Source: Bacillus sp. N13C7
Lineage (GTDB): Bacteria > Bacillota > Bacilli > Bacillales > Bacillaceae
Reading direction: 5' to 3'
Assembly (NCBI RefSeq): GCF_026790065.1
Contig: NZ_JALAMO010000001.1
Location: forward strand, 124,001-188,000
Length of the DNA: 64,000 nt
The position numbers and the translations under genes were made by a program. Of the stretch, positions 38,635 to 48,986 are shown in pieces (position 1 is the stretch's first letter; each line of letters starts with the position of its first letter). Under the pieces are notes generated by a model that saw only the letters and a list, made by a program, of their open reading frames with translations, did no database searches and was not told the DNA's origin.

Positions 38635-39568
38635 CCTCATCAAGCTCCCGTTTCACACGATCGATTAATTCTTTAGCTCCTTTGTCAGCCATAAGAGCGG
38701 CACAGCGCTTTCCGACTTCCTCCGGATCGCTTCCTGTTACGGTTTCTTTAAAAATGATCTTGCCGTCAGGAGAAGCGACAAGCCCTGTCAGTTCAATTTC
38801 ATCCTGCCCGTTTAACACTGCGTAGCCTGCGATCGGAACCTGGCAGCCGCCCTCCATCGCGTTTAAATAAGCACGTTCCGCTAACACGGTTCGTTTTGTA
38901 TATTCATCCGTAAACTGAGAAAACAACGCCAGTAGCTCATCATCCGATTCTCGGCACTCAATCGCCAATGCTCCCTGACCCACAGCAGGCAAACAGCGCT
39001 CAGGTTCAAGGAATTCAGTTACGACGTCTTGCTTCCACCCCATTCTGGAAAGTCCGGCAGCAGCTAAAATAATTGCGTCATAATCCTCAGTTTCCAGCTT
39101 TTGAAGTCTCGTATCTATATTACCTCTAATCCATTTAATTGTAATGTCAGGACGCTCGATCAAAAGTTGTGCGCTTCTTCTTAAACTGCTTGTGCCGATG
39201 ACAGCGCCTTCCTTCATTTCTGAAAGCTTAACGCGATTCTTTGAAATAAGGGCATCACGAGGATCTTCCCGTTCAGGTATACAGCCGATCATAAGGCCTT
39301 CAGGCAAAACAGCAGGCATGTCCTTCATGCTGTGTACCGCCATATCAATCTCTTCGTTTAAAAGCGCTTGTTCAATCTCTTTGACAAACAGCCCTTTCCC
39401 GCCCACCTTTGAAAGCGTAACATCGACGATCCGGTCGCCCTTTGTCACGATTTCTTTAATTTCAAAGGCAAACGAAGGATTGATTTCCTTCAGTTTTTGA
39501 ATGACCCATTTTGTTTGAGTCATAGCGAGTTTGCTCCGTCTGGAACCTACTTTAATCGTTCTCATCAT
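38624..39568 (-). CDS. hemC: Porphobilinogen deaminase HemC
   Basis: A 314-residue hydroxymethylbilane synthase. The dipyrromethane cofactor cysteine is in [14 protein letters not shown] near residue 241. Catalytic Arg/Asp motifs are [12 protein letters not shown] and [10 protein letters not shown]. The start is ATG 39566-39568 with GGGAGGAAAG upstream; the next codon is also ATG. Confidence 0.96.
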   Translation of the reverse strand: MMRTIKVGSRRSKLAMTQTKWVIQKLKEINPSFAFEIKEIVTKGDRIVDVTLSKVGGKGLFVKEIEQALLNEEIDMAVHSMKDMPAVLPEGLMIGCIPEREDPRDALISKNRVKLSEMKEGAVIGTSSLRRSAQLLIERPDITIKWIRGNIDTRLQKLETEDYDAIILAAAGLSRMGWKQDVVTEFLEPERCLPAVGQGALAIECRESDDELLALFSQFTDEYTKRTVLAERAYLNAMEGGCQVPIAGYAVLNGQDEIELTGLVASPDGKIIFKETVTGSDPEEVGKRCAALMADKGAKELIDRVKRELDEDGK

Positions 39569-39601
39569 TTTCTTTCCTCCCGAATCTGCTTGGGACGTCA
39601 T

Positions 39602-40432
39602 TTAACTGAACCAATGGAATTGCGACAGGCTTCCAAGCAGGAAATAATTGATCATCAGCACGAGAAAACAAGCCGTATTCCACAGTGCCGCGACCTTTCC
39701 TTGCAGCTCTTTAATCAGCCTGATATAAAGATAATAGCTGTACAGCAGCAGAACGACAAACGAACCAAGCACTTTGGCGTCGAACCAATACAGCGTTTCT
39801 AGTGAGACATACGCCCAAATGACGCCGAGAATCAAACTCAGCAGCAGCATCGGGACCCCGATGACATTCAGAACATATGCCATATAATCAAGCTTAGACA
39901 AATCTTCTATTCTCAACATCCATTTTCCCCATTTTTTCTTTTTCAGCAAATGATATTGAAACAGATATAGCACAGAAAAAACGAAAGAAAGGGAAAACGC
40001 GCCGTATGAAAGAATCGCCATTGTAATATGAATCACCAAAAGCTCAGATACAAGCTGCCCTGAAAAAGCGGCTGACTGCTGCTCTGTCGGTGAAAATGTA
40101 TGAATGGCGATCATAGAAAACCCTATTACATTTGTAAAAAACACAATAAAGTCAACTCGTAGAAGCTTTGTCAGTACAAGTGACAGCGTGACAAGCACCC
40201 AGGCATAAAAATAAAGCGCCTCCGTCACATTTAATACCGGAAACCGCCCCGTCACCCACATAAAGTAGGCCAAGTATACGGTTTGCAGAGTCCAGACAAT
40301 AGAAAGCAACCAGAAGGCCATTTTTCCAGCCTTCCGGTTGTGTTGAAGAAAATCTATAAAATAAAAGAGTACACTTAATGCGTAAATGACGATTGTCCCC
40401 TCATTAAGTCTTGCCATTGCAGTATCAATCAT
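39602..40432 (-). CDS. hemX: HemX, membrane protein limiting HemA
   Basis: A 276-residue integral membrane protein with about eight hydrophobic segments and the cytochrome-c-assembly (CcsA/HemX) fold. In B. subtilis HemX lowers the cellular amount of glutamyl-tRNA reductase, a control point for haem. It lies 7 bp after hemA and 33 bp before hemC. Confidence 0.93.
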   Translation of the reverse strand: MIDTAMARLNEGTIVIYALSVLFYFIDFLQHNRKAGKMAFWLLSIVWTLQTVYLAYFMWVTGRFPVLNVTEALYFYAWVLVTLSLVLTKLLRVDFIVFFTNVIGFSMIAIHTFSPTEQQSAAFSGQLVSELLVIHITMAILSYGAFSLSFVFSVLYLFQYHLLKKKKWGKWMLRIEDLSKLDYMAYVLNVIGVPMLLLSLILGVIWAYVSLETLYWFDAKVLGSFVVLLLYSYYLYIRLIKELQGKVAALWNTACFLVLMINYFLLGSLSQFHWFS

Positions 40433-40439
40433 TCAGCTT

Positions 40440-41807
40440 TCACTCACTTACAAGTGGGGCAAAGCCCGCTTTTGATTCAGCCTTCTTAAAAGAATGGACC
40501 TTTTGGCTGCTTTCAACAGTTTTCATCATTTGACGGCCCGCAGCTTCTTCAATATCAAAAATCTGCATAAACAAGGCCAGTTTCTCTTCAGAATCAGCAT
40601 CTGCCGCAAGCTCTTTCACCTTTAATATCGGATCGCGCAGCATTTGGTTAATGATACTTTTGGTGTGTTTGTTCAACAGTTTTTTCTCTCTAGTGCTTAA
40701 GTGAGGCAGCTTCCGCTCGATGCTGTCCATTGTTTCTGACTGGATGGCAAGCGCCTTTTCCCGCAATGCGGAAATAACCGGCACAACGCCAAGTGTATTC
40801 AGCCATTGTTTAAACTCCACAATGGTTTCTTCAATTAACAGTTCAACTTTTTCAGCCGTTTCTCTCCGCTCTTTCATGTTCGCCTCTACAATGCCTTCCA
40901 GATCATCGATATCATACAGAAAGACACCTTCAAGATCATTCAGCGCGGGATCAAGGTCTCTTGGAACCGCAATGTCCACCATAAACAGCGGACGTCCCTT
41001 GCGAAGCTTATTCGCGTTTTCCATCATTTCTTTGGACACAACAAAATCACTTGCGCCAGTTGAACTAATTAAAATATCGGCCTCCGCAAGCGCGCTTTCC
41101 AGCTGATTCAAGCTTCTTGCTTCACCGGAGAAACGGTCTGCAAGCTCCTTCGCTTTCAAGTATGTTCGGTTAATGACAGTGACCTTGCCGATTCCCTGTC
41201 CGTGCAGGTTTTCCGCAGCAAGCTCGCCCATTTTTCCCGCACCGAGAATCAAGATGTGCTTGCTTGAAAGGTTCCCGAAGATTTTCTTGGCAAGTTCAAC
41301 TGCTGCATAGCTTACTGACACTGCATTTGAGCCAATGTCGGTTTCAGCGTGAGTCCGTTTGCCTACTGTAACAGCCTGCTTAAACAGCTCATTAAAAATA
41401 GTCCCGATCGTTTTTTCTTGCTGAGCTGTTTTGAAGCTGTCGCGCACCTGGCCAAGAATCTGGGTTTCACCAATCACCATAGAATCAAGTCCGCAGGCTA
41501 CACGGAATAAATGCTCAACAGCCGCATCACTCTCGTAAAATGTTAAGAACGGTGACAGCTCTTCTTTGCTTAATTGAAACCAATCAGCTAAAAACTTTTT
41601 TATATAATAACGGCCGGTATGGAGCTGGTCGACTACCGCATAAATTTCAGTGCGGTTGCAGGTGGAAACGATGATGTTTTCAAGAATGCTTTTCTTTTCC
41701 TTCAGCTGCACCATCGCTTCTGCCAGCTCATTCGGCTGAAAGCTTACTTTTTCACGTATTTCAATAGGGGCGGATTTATAATCTACTCCCACAACAAGTA
41801 TATGCAT
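40440..41807 (-). CDS. hemA: Glutamyl-tRNA reductase HemA
   Basis: A 455-residue enzyme that reduces glutamyl-tRNA to glutamate-1-semialdehyde, committing carbon to haem. The nucleophilic cysteine is in [14 protein letters not shown] near residue 50. The NADPH motif is [15 protein letters not shown] near residue 188. The C-terminal helical dimerisation domain is present. First gene of the hem operon, downstream of two PerR-like boxes. Confidence 0.96.
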   Translation of the reverse strand: MHILVVGVDYKSAPIEIREKVSFQPNELAEAMVQLKEKKSILENIIVSTCNRTEIYAVVDQLHTGRYYIKKFLADWFQLSKEELSPFLTFYESDAAVEHLFRVACGLDSMVIGETQILGQVRDSFKTAQQEKTIGTIFNELFKQAVTVGKRTHAETDIGSNAVSVSYAAVELAKKIFGNLSSKHILILGAGKMGELAAENLHGQGIGKVTVINRTYLKAKELADRFSGEARSLNQLESALAEADILISSTGASDFVVSKEMMENANKLRKGRPLFMVDIAVPRDLDPALNDLEGVFLYDIDDLEGIVEANMKERRETAEKVELLIEETIVEFKQWLNTLGVVPVISALREKALAIQSETMDSIERKLPHLSTREKKLLNKHTKSIINQMLRDPILKVKELAADADSEEKLALFMQIFDIEEAAGRQMMKTVESSQKVHSFKKAESKAGFAPLVSE

Positions 41808-41839
41808 CGCTTTTTACACCCCCAACACCCAATCTTTAT

Positions 41840-41854
41840 TTATAATTATTCTAA
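41840..41854. promoter_or_regulatory. PerR-type box, downstream copy (hemA)
   Basis: TTATAATTATTCTAA differs from the Per box TTATAATNATTATAA at one position. It lies inside the hemA leader. Confidence 0.65.
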
Positions 41855-41869
41855 CATAGAACTCATTAT

Positions 41870-41884
41870 TTGTAATAATTATAA
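41870..41884. promoter_or_regulatory. PerR-type box overlapping the hemA -10
   Basis: Minus strand TTATAATTATTACAA, one mismatch to the Per box. It overlaps an extended -10 (TGTTATAAT; TATAAT at 41878-41883). The hem operon of B. subtilis is a known PerR target. Confidence 0.75.
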
Positions 41885-42034
41885 CATAGTTTCTTTCACA
41901 AAATGTGAACAGATTTTAAAATTCTTATGCTATATTAGAAAAAGCTTCATGGAAAAGAAGCATTCCTATTGACAATACCAAAAACAACAGAAATTTACTA
42001 CACATCAGCTCTAAAGAACAAGAAGGTGATATGC

Positions 42035-42532
42035 ATGAAACAAAAATCAATTTTATTCCCTTGTCTGCTCCTTGCCGCATCTGTATATGCATGGCTTGAA
42101 AGCGGCCAAGCCGAACTGTTTTCTGGACAGGGGCAATGGCCTGTTCTCCTCATGCTGTTAGGCGCTGCCTTTGTATATCAAGGAAAAAAGGAAGCCGTCA
42201 CACCCCATTTCTTTATCGGTTTGCTTCTTTTCGGGATTGGTTTACACTTTTTCGCAAAACCAAAATGGGCATGGTGGCCGGATGATTTTGAAATGCTCCT
42301 CTTTATGATCGGCTTCTCACTTTTCGTTTCAACCGTTCAGAAAAAAGAATATGTATATGAGGCTGTGTCGATGATTTGTTTTTCCCTGTTTCTGTACTTT
42401 TTCAAACAAATTATGGCGTGGCTTGAGTCTGCACATATTCCGACAGCGCTTCTGAAAGAGTATTGGCCGTTTGTCTTTATTGGAATCAGTTTATTGTTAT
42501 TATTGATAAAACGAAAAAAATCTATACGATAA
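42035..42532 (+). CDS. ysxD: YsxD, membrane protein
   Basis: A 165-residue protein with about five hydrophobic segments in its length and short loops, ending in a basic tail (KRKKSIR). The start is ATG 42035 with AGAAGGTGAT 5 bp upstream; the longer frame lacks a ribosome site. It is divergent from hemA and convergent with engB. An extended -10 (TGCTATATT near 41928-41936) could be its promoter. The function is unknown. Confidence 0.8.
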   Translation: MKQKSILFPCLLLAASVYAWLESGQAELFSGQGQWPVLLMLLGAAFVYQGKKEAVTPHFFIGLLLFGIGLHFFAKPKWAWWPDDFEMLLFMIGFSLFVSTVQKKEYVYEAVSMICFSLFLYFFKQIMAWLESAHIPTALLKEYWPFVFIGISLLLLLIKRKKSIR

Positions 42533-42534
42533 AT

Positions 42535-42564
42535 AAAACCGGCAGAGAGTCTTCTCTACCGGTT
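42535..42564. terminator. Bidirectional terminator between ysxD and engB
   Basis: AAACCGG-CAGAGAG-TC-TTCTCT-A-CCGGTTT stem; the engB stop lies inside. Confidence 0.8.
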
Positions 42565-43143
42565 TATCATTTTTTTGATCGCTCCCCAAGCTTCGTCTTT
42601 CCCCTTTTTCGTTTCTGAGGAGAAGAGAATCAGCTCGTCTTCCGGATCAATATTTAATGTCTGTCGGACAACCTTCGCGTGTTTGTCCCATTTTCCTTTC
42701 GGGATCTTATCAGCCTTTGTAGCGATAATGATAACAGGAATGCCGTAATACTTTAAGAATTCGTACATCTGCACATCATCATTAGATGGCGCATGCCGCA
42801 AATCAACAATCTGCACCACTGCTTTCAATTCCTCGCGTGTCGTGATGTAGGTTTCGATCATTCTGCCCCAAGCTTCCCGCTCAGACTTTGACACTTTGGC
42901 AAAACCGTAACCCGGTACATCCACAAAATGAAGCTCATCATTGATAATGTAGAAATTCAGCGTTTGTGTTTTTCCCGGTTTTGATGATGTTCTCGCTAGA
43001 TTTTTGCGATTGATTAGTGAATTGATAAAAGACGATTTTCCTACGTTCGATCTTCCGGCCAGTGCAATTTCCGGAAGCCCGCCCTCTGGGTACTGTTCCG
43101 GCTTTACGGCACTGATCACGATTTCTGACTTTGTGACTTTCAT
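42556..43143 (-). CDS. ysxC: EngB (YsxC), ribosome assembly GTPase
   Basis: A 195-residue TrmE-Era-type GTPase needed for 50S assembly. G1 is [18 protein letters not shown] near residue 28, G3 is DVPGYGFAK and G4 is ATKADKI. The start overlaps the lonA stop (ATGA), which implies coupling with lonA. Confidence 0.95.
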   Translation of the reverse strand: MKVTKSEIVISAVKPEQYPEGGLPEIALAGRSNVGKSSFINSLINRKNLARTSSKPGKTQTLNFYIINDELHFVDVPGYGFAKVSKSEREAWGRMIETYITTREELKAVVQIVDLRHAPSNDDVQMYEFLKYYGIPVIIIATKADKIPKGKWDKHAKVVRQTLNIDPEDELILFSSETKKGKDEAWGAIKKMINR

Positions 43144-45464
43144 TTCTTCTCTCCTACTAAGGCATGTTCCAAAACTTCATCTAAGTGGGACGCCAATATA
43201 AATGTCAGCCCCTCTCTGACGCTTTCCGGAATATCCTCTATATCTTTTTCATTCTCTTTAGGCGCAATAATGGTTGTTAATCCCGCTCTATGCGCGCCAA
43301 GCGCTTTTTCCTTCAATCCTCCGATCGGCAGCACGCGCCCGCGAAGCGTGATTTCTCCAGTCATTCCGACTTCACGAGAAACCGCCCGTCCCGTTAAAGC
43401 AGAAACAAGCGCTGTCGCCATCGTGATACCGGCTGACGGACCATCTTTAGGCACCGCACCCTCAGGCACATGTATATGAATATCATACTTCTCATGAAAG
43501 TCAGGTTCAATGCCAAGTTCTTTTGTTTTCGAACGCACATAGCTGAAGGCAGCCTGAGCTGACTCTCTCATTACATCTCCGAGCTTTCCTGTCAGGATCA
43601 ATTTTCCTTTCCCCGGAGAAAGTGATACTTCAATCGACAGCGTATCTCCGCCGACCGTTGTATAGGCTAGCCCTGTCACTACACCTACCTGATCTTCTGT
43701 TTCAGCTTGTCCGTATCTGAAAATTCGTTTTCCGATAAAGTCCTGAAGGTTCTTCTCAGTGACCGTAATCCGTTTTCGCTCTTCAGCTACAATGGCTTTT
43801 GCCGCCTTCCGGCAAATCGCGGCAAGCTGGCGCTCAAGGCTTCTCACTCCCGCTTCTCGCGTATAGTAGCGGATGATATCAAGAATCGCCTGGTCACGCA
43901 GCTGCAGGTTGCTTTTCTTCAGCCCGTGTTCCTTAATCTGTTTTGGAAGCAAGTGATCTTTTACGATTTCGAGTTTTTCCACTTCTGTGTAGCCCGCAAT
44001 ATTAATAATTTCCATTCTGTCTCTGAGCGGGCCCGGGATCGTTGCCAAATTGTTCGCAGTAGCGATAAACAGCACTTTTGATAAATCAAAGGTTTCTTCA
44101 ATATAGTGATCACTGAAAGTGCTGTTTTGCTCTGGATCAAGCACTTCAAGCATAGCCGATGACGGGTCGCCTCTGAAATCAGATGACATTTTGTCAATTT
44201 CGTCTAATAAGAAGACCGGATTCAGCTTGCCGGCTTTTTTCATGCCTTGAATAATGCGTCCAGGCATTGCTCCGACATAGGTCCGTCTGTGTCCGCGGAT
44301 TTCTGATTCGTCACGCACTCCGCCGAGTGAGATTCTGACGAATTTCCGACCCAAGCTTTTTGCAATTGATTTGGCTAAAGACGTTTTCCCGACCCCTGGA
44401 GGTCCTGCCAAGCAGAGAATAGGCCCTTTCAGGGATTTTGTCAGCTTCTGGACAGCTAAATATTCTAAAATGCGTTCTTTTACTTTTTCAAGTCCGTGAT
44501 GCTCTTCGTCCAAGAGACGTCCTGCTTCCTTCAAATCAAGCTTATCATCTGTCTCATCCGTCCACGGGAGAGCAATCAACCAGTCAATATAGTTGCGGAT
44601 TACAGAGCTTTCTGCGGAACTCGACGGAATTTTTTCGTATCTGTTCAATTCCTTGAGCGCGGTTTCCTTCACATGATCCGGCATGCCTGCTTCTTCGATT
44701 TTTTCCGTCAGCGTCTGAACTTCGCCTGTTTTTCCTTCTTTATCGCCAAGCTCTTTTTGGATCGCCTTCATTTGTTCACGCAAATAATATTCCTTTTGCG
44801 TCCGCTCCATTGAACGTTTGACGCGCTGGCCGATTTTTTTCTCGATCTCCAGCACTTCTTTTTCATTATTAATAAAATCAATAACCTTGTTCAGCCTCTC
44901 TTTGACATCAGCCGTTTCTAAAATATCCTGCTTATCCTTTAGTTTTAGGGGCAGATGAGAAGCAACAATGTCTGCCATTCTCCCCGGCTCTTCGATATCA
45001 GTAACTGCGGCGTACGTTTCGGCCGAGATTTTTTTAGAAATTTTTATGTACTGATCAAAGTGGTCTAACAACGTCCGCATCAATGCTTCGTCTTCTGTAT
45101 CTTTTGAATCATCTTCATGAATGAGTTGGATGTCGACCGACGTGAAATCCTCATGCTCATTGTATTTAACGATTTGGGCGCGCTTGAGGCCCTCAACCAA
45201 CACACGAATCGTACCGTTAGGAAGCTTCAGCATTTGCTTGATTTTCGTATAGGTGCCCACAGTAAAAATCTCGTCTTCACCAGGTTCGTCTATCGAAATA
45301 TCCTGCTGAGTGGCTAAAAATATCATATGATCATGCATCATTGCCTGTTCAAGAGCCTGAACCGACTTGTCACGTCCTACATCTAAATGCAAAACCATCG
45401 TCGGGTACACTAATAAACCTCTTAAAGGGAGGAGCGGGATGCTGCGTTTTAATTCTTCTGCCAT
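43140..45464 (-). CDS. lonA: ATP-dependent protease LonA
   Basis: A 774-residue soluble Lon protease for misfolded and regulatory proteins. The N-terminal substrate domain (about 1-200) precedes an AAA+ module with [15 protein letters not shown] near residue 353. The proteolytic domain has Ser in [13 protein letters not shown] near residue 678 and Lys in [14 protein letters not shown] near residue 720. GGAGGTG precedes the ATG. Confidence 0.97.
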   Translation of the reverse strand: MAEELKRSIPLLPLRGLLVYPTMVLHLDVGRDKSVQALEQAMMHDHMIFLATQQDISIDEPGEDEIFTVGTYTKIKQMLKLPNGTIRVLVEGLKRAQIVKYNEHEDFTSVDIQLIHEDDSKDTEDEALMRTLLDHFDQYIKISKKISAETYAAVTDIEEPGRMADIVASHLPLKLKDKQDILETADVKERLNKVIDFINNEKEVLEIEKKIGQRVKRSMERTQKEYYLREQMKAIQKELGDKEGKTGEVQTLTEKIEEAGMPDHVKETALKELNRYEKIPSSSAESSVIRNYIDWLIALPWTDETDDKLDLKEAGRLLDEEHHGLEKVKERILEYLAVQKLTKSLKGPILCLAGPPGVGKTSLAKSIAKSLGRKFVRISLGGVRDESEIRGHRRTYVGAMPGRIIQGMKKAGKLNPVFLLDEIDKMSSDFRGDPSSAMLEVLDPEQNSTFSDHYIEETFDLSKVLFIATANNLATIPGPLRDRMEIINIAGYTEVEKLEIVKDHLLPKQIKEHGLKKSNLQLRDQAILDIIRYYTREAGVRSLERQLAAICRKAAKAIVAEERKRITVTEKNLQDFIGKRIFRYGQAETEDQVGVVTGLAYTTVGGDTLSIEVSLSPGKGKLILTGKLGDVMRESAQAAFSYVRSKTKELGIEPDFHEKYDIHIHVPEGAVPKDGPSAGITMATALVSALTGRAVSREVGMTGEITLRGRVLPIGGLKEKALGAHRAGLTTIIAPKENEKDIEDIPESVREGLTFILASHLDEVLEHALVGEKK

Positions 45465-45500
45465 GTGACTGACACCTCCGTGACTTTAGTATGAACCATT

Positions 45501-45528
45501 ATAATACAACTTTTTCATCCTTGTACAA
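45501..45528 (-). promoter_or_regulatory. Candidate SigA promoter of lonA
   Basis: Minus strand TTGTAC (45523-45528), 16 bp, TATTAT (45501-45506); TATAAT is offset by 3 bp. Confidence 0.55.
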
Positions 45529-45618
45529 TAAACGGCATGGTTCCATTTTCTATAAAACAGTCTCCTCGTAGTATACCCTTTCTTTCTGATATGAAAAAGG
45601 AAAAGATGTCCTTCATGA

Positions 45619-45646
45619 AAAAAACCCTATTTTTAAAATAGGGTTA
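45619..45646 (-). terminator. Terminator of lonB
   Basis: Minus strand AACCCTATTTT-AAAAATAGGGTT then TTTTTC, overlapping the lonB stop. Confidence 0.88.
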
Positions 45647-47299
45647 AACGGATTCTTTATTGATTTCAATAAACGGTTTTTGTTCCGTTGGCGGATTCAC
45701 TAAAATTTCATCAAGCACTTCCTGGAACGTCTTTACTGCAATAATGGTGATTCCGTCAATCTGCTTTAAGATCGACTGCTGATTTTCATATGGGATAATC
45801 ACTTTTTTTGCACCGGACTGCTTGGCTGCTTTTATTTTCGGAATCACGCCCCCAATGGGTTTGACAAGGCCGTTCAGGCTGATTTCACCTGTCATGGCAA
45901 TGGTATTGTCAATTGGGATTTTGTGAATTGCCGAGAAAATACCTGCTGCCATTGCGATGCCCGCTGACGGCCCGTCAATCGGAATCCCTCCTGGGAAATT
46001 GATGTGAATATCATAATCAGACGGCTTCATTCCCATCGTGCGGAGTACGGTTAACACGTTTTCAACCGAACCCTTCGCCATGCTTTTTCGGCGGATTGAT
46101 TTTGATTGGCTGCCGATGCTTTCTTCTTCAGCTATTCCTGTGATATTAATAGACCCTTTATCCTGAGCTGGGGTTACACTCACTTCAATTTCCAAAAGCG
46201 ATCCGCTGTTAGGTCCATATACGGCAAGCCCATTTACGATGCCAACTTGCGGTTCTGCGCCGATTTTCTGCTCGTGCTTCGGAGTAAGCTGGCTGGAATG
46301 AATGACCCATTCAATATCCTCAATCGTAATGTCTTTCCGATTCTCCGTTACTGCCATTCCTGCTGCAATTTGAATCATATTAACAGCTTCCCGCCCGTTC
46401 CGCGTATAGCTGGTCAGCAGATCCAGACTTTCATCAGAAATGTTTTTTTCAATTTTATCTGCCGCTGTTTTGGCAACGGTTTTCAGCTCATCCTTTTCAA
46501 GCTCACGGAAAAATACCTCTAAACAGCGGGAACGGATGGCTGGCGGAATTTCGTTCGGCATTCTTGTCGTCGCGCCAATCAGGCGAAAATCAGCCGGCAG
46601 CCCATTTTGAAAAATATCGTGAATATGATTCGGAATTTGTGTGTTTTCTTCACTGTAATACGCACTGTCTAAAAAGACTTTTCTGTCTTCAAGCACCTTC
46701 AGCATTTTATTCATTTGAATAGGATGCAGCTCTCCTATTTCATCAATAAACAGCACACCGCCATGGGCATGGGTGACAGCGCCCTGCTTCGGCTGCGGGA
46801 TCCCCGCCTGCCCCATTGCTCCGGCCCCTTGGTATATAGGGTCATGGACAGAGCCGATGAGCGGGTCGGCAATCCCTCTTTCATCAAAACGTGCAGTTGT
46901 TGCATCGAGTTCCACAAAAACGGCCTGCTCCTTAAACGGCGATTGTTTATGTTTTTTTGCTTCTTCTAATACAAGCCGTGCAGCAGCTGTTTTTCCGACG
47001 CCCGGAGGTCCATAGACAATGACATGCTGTGGATTCGGCCCGCACAAAGCTGCCTTTAATGCTTTAATGCCGTCTTCCTGTCCGACGATATCTTGAAAGC
47101 TTTTGGGGCGGACTTTTTCAGATAATGGTTCGGACAAGCTAATAGCGCGCATTTTCCGAAGCTGCTCCATTTCCTTCTTTGATTCCTTATCTATCGTGAC
47201 CTTTTGTGTCCTTTGATTTTTAAGCAAATTCCAAAAATACAACCCAATGATGATCCCAAAAAACAGCTGAATAAATAACGCGATCCCTGTCCAACTCAT
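45644..47299 (-). CDS. lonB: Membrane-anchored protease LonB
   Basis: A 551-residue sporulation Lon homologue made in the forespore. One N-terminal membrane segment (IALFIQLFFGIIIGLYFW, residues 5-22) replaces the LonA substrate domain. The AAA+ P-loop is [14 protein letters not shown] near residue 95. The protease Ser lies in PIDGPSAGIAMAAG near residue 450, with the Lys near residue 495 (VIPKIKAAKQSGAKK region). ATG 47297-47299 has AGGAGGGA. A full-match SigF promoter lies 52 bp upstream. Confidence 0.95.
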   Translation of the reverse strand: MSWTGIALFIQLFFGIIIGLYFWNLLKNQRTQKVTIDKESKKEMEQLRKMRAISLSEPLSEKVRPKSFQDIVGQEDGIKALKAALCGPNPQHVIVYGPPGVGKTAAARLVLEEAKKHKQSPFKEQAVFVELDATTARFDERGIADPLIGSVHDPIYQGAGAMGQAGIPQPKQGAVTHAHGGVLFIDEIGELHPIQMNKMLKVLEDRKVFLDSAYYSEENTQIPNHIHDIFQNGLPADFRLIGATTRMPNEIPPAIRSRCLEVFFRELEKDELKTVAKTAADKIEKNISDESLDLLTSYTRNGREAVNMIQIAAGMAVTENRKDITIEDIEWVIHSSQLTPKHEQKIGAEPQVGIVNGLAVYGPNSGSLLEIEVSVTPAQDKGSINITGIAEEESIGSQSKSIRRKSMAKGSVENVLTVLRTMGMKPSDYDIHINFPGGIPIDGPSAGIAMAAGIFSAIHKIPIDNTIAMTGEISLNGLVKPIGGVIPKIKAAKQSGAKKVIIPYENQQSILKQIDGITIIAVKTFQEVLDEILVNPPTEQKPFIEINKESV

Positions 47300-47351
47300 G
47301 ATGGTCCCTCCTGAAAAACAATTTATGTATCCAATTCATTCCTCTGATTGC

Positions 47352-47381
47352 TAGTATCTCCCACAGAAGACGGGAATAAAC
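47352..47381 (-). promoter_or_regulatory. SigF promoter of lonB
   Basis: Minus strand GTTTA (47377-47381), 15 bp, GGAGATACTA (47352-47361). Every position fits the SigF consensus GYWTA-N15-GGNRANAHTR. Confidence 0.85.
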
Positions 47382-47405
47382 GTTTTTCCGGAAGAGTTTA
47401 CATGA

Positions 47406-47443
47406 CAAAAAAACCTCCTGAATGTCACCATTCAGGAGGTTCG
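47406..47443 (-). terminator. Terminator of clpX
   Basis: Minus strand AACCTCCTGAATG-GTGA-CATTCAGGAGGTT then TTTTTG. Confidence 0.93.
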
Positions 47444-47452
47444 TGCTTAACA

Positions 47453-48715
47453 TTATGCAGATGTTTTATCTTGGCTTGCCTCAGTGCCGTCTTTTAATAA
47501 GAGGCGAGGCGGCTCTCCATGTGTCACCGTTGCGCCGGTAATTACACATTTTTCAATGTCATCACGAGAAGGCAGCTCAAACATCACATCAAGCATGATG
47601 CCTTCAATGATAGAACGGAGTCCGCGCGCGCCAGTCTTGCGTTCAATTGCTTTTTTAGCAATTTCAGAAAGCGCTTCTTCTTCAAACTCAAGCTCAACGT
47701 TGTCAAGCTCAAGCATTTTTTTGAATTGCTTAACAAGAGCGTTTTTCGGTTTTGTTAAGATCGCAACTAAAGCTTCCTCGTCAAGTTTTTCAAGGCTTGC
47801 GATAACCGGAAGACGTCCGATGAATTCAGGAATTAACCCGAAGCGAAGCAAATCTTCAGGAAGCACTTTTGAAAGAAGGTCTTCTTTCTCAAGATCAGCA
47901 GCTTTATTGTCCGCACCGAATCCAATCACTTTTTGGCCTAAACGGCGTTTGATGATTTGTTCGATACCATCGAAAGCACCGCCGCAAATGAACAAAATAT
48001 TTGTTGTGTCGATTTGAATGAATTCTTGATGAGGATGCTTACGTCCTCCTTGAGGCGGCACGCTTGCCACTGTACCCTCAAGAATTTTAAGCAGCGCCTG
48101 CTGTACACCTTCACCTGACACATCACGTGTAATAGACGGGTTTTCTGATTTTCTTGCCACTTTATCGATTTCATCAATATAGATAATGCCTTTTTCGGCT
48201 TTTTCCACATCATAATCGGCAGCTTGGATGAGCTTCAAGAGAATATTCTCTACATCTTCACCCACGTATCCAGCTTCAGTTAAAGACGTAGCGTCTGCAA
48301 TCGCAAACGGCACATTTAAAATGCGAGCCAATGTTTGCGCCAGAAGGGTTTTACCGCTTCCTGTAGGGCCGATTAATGAGATATTACTTTTCGAAAGCTC
48401 AACATCATCAACTTTGCTGTTGGAGTTAATGCGCTTATAGTGGTTATACACAGCAACAGCAAGTGATTTTTTCGCTTGATCCTGGCCGATGACATATTCA
48501 TTCAGAATTTCGCGGATTTCCTGAGGCTTTGGTACGTCTTTAAATTCAACTTCTTCTTCAGTTCCGAGTTCTTCCTCCACAATTTCAGTGCAGAGTTCGA
48601 TACATTCGTCACATATATATACACCAGGTCCTGCTACAAGCTTACGAACCTGATCTTGTGTTTTTCCGCAGAACGAGCATTTTAATTGTCCTTTTTCCTC
48701 GTTAAATTTAAACAT
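47453..48715 (-). CDS. clpX: ClpX, unfoldase of the ClpXP protease
   Basis: A 420-residue hexameric AAA+ unfoldase feeding ClpP. The N-terminal zinc domain has four cysteines (CSFCGKTQ and [10 protein letters not shown]). Walker A is [14 protein letters not shown] near residue 115, Walker B is [11 protein letters not shown], and the ClpP-docking IGF loop is [10 protein letters not shown] near residue 265. The start is ATG 48713-48715 with GGGGTGAAAG; a 35-codon upstream extension lacks a ribosome site. Confidence 0.97.
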   Translation of the reverse strand: MFKFNEEKGQLKCSFCGKTQDQVRKLVAGPGVYICDECIELCTEIVEEELGTEEEVEFKDVPKPQEIREILNEYVIGQDQAKKSLAVAVYNHYKRINSNSKVDDVELSKSNISLIGPTGSGKTLLAQTLARILNVPFAIADATSLTEAGYVGEDVENILLKLIQAADYDVEKAEKGIIYIDEIDKVARKSENPSITRDVSGEGVQQALLKILEGTVASVPPQGGRKHPHQEFIQIDTTNILFICGGAFDGIEQIIKRRLGQKVIGFGADNKAADLEKEDLLSKVLPEDLLRFGLIPEFIGRLPVIASLEKLDEEALVAILTKPKNALVKQFKKMLELDNVELEFEEEALSEIAKKAIERKTGARGLRSIIEGIMLDVMFELPSRDDIEKCVITGATVTHGEPPRLLLKDGTEASQDKTSA

Positions 48716-48801
48716 TCTTTCACCCCTTAATCTTGTCTCACTTTTTCTTTTACCGGCAGAGCAAAAGAAAATGATTCTTGAAACGAACGAGTATGTATTG
48801 C

Positions 48802-48811
48802 ATTTTACCAT
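48802..48811 (-). promoter_or_regulatory. Candidate extended -10 promoter of clpX
   Basis: Minus strand TATGGTAAAAT (TGNTAAAAT type) about 90 bp upstream of clpX; no good -35. Confidence 0.45.
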
Positions 48812-48928
48812 ACTTTCCAAAAAGACGGTAACAATGTGTTTCTGACTAGCACATTCTATATGTATGACAAAAAGCAGCCCTGCATTAACTATCTTGCCCC
48901 AAGAAAAAGAGATATATCATAATTGTAC

Positions 48929-48962
48929 AAAACAAGGCACGAATGATTCGCGCCCTGTTTTA
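48929..48962 (-). terminator. Terminator of tig
   Basis: Minus strand AACAGGGCGCGAA-TC-ATTCGTGCCTTGTT with few mismatches, then TTGT. The T-run is short. Confidence 0.7.
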
Positions 48963-48986
48963 TTATTACTATTATTATGCACCATA

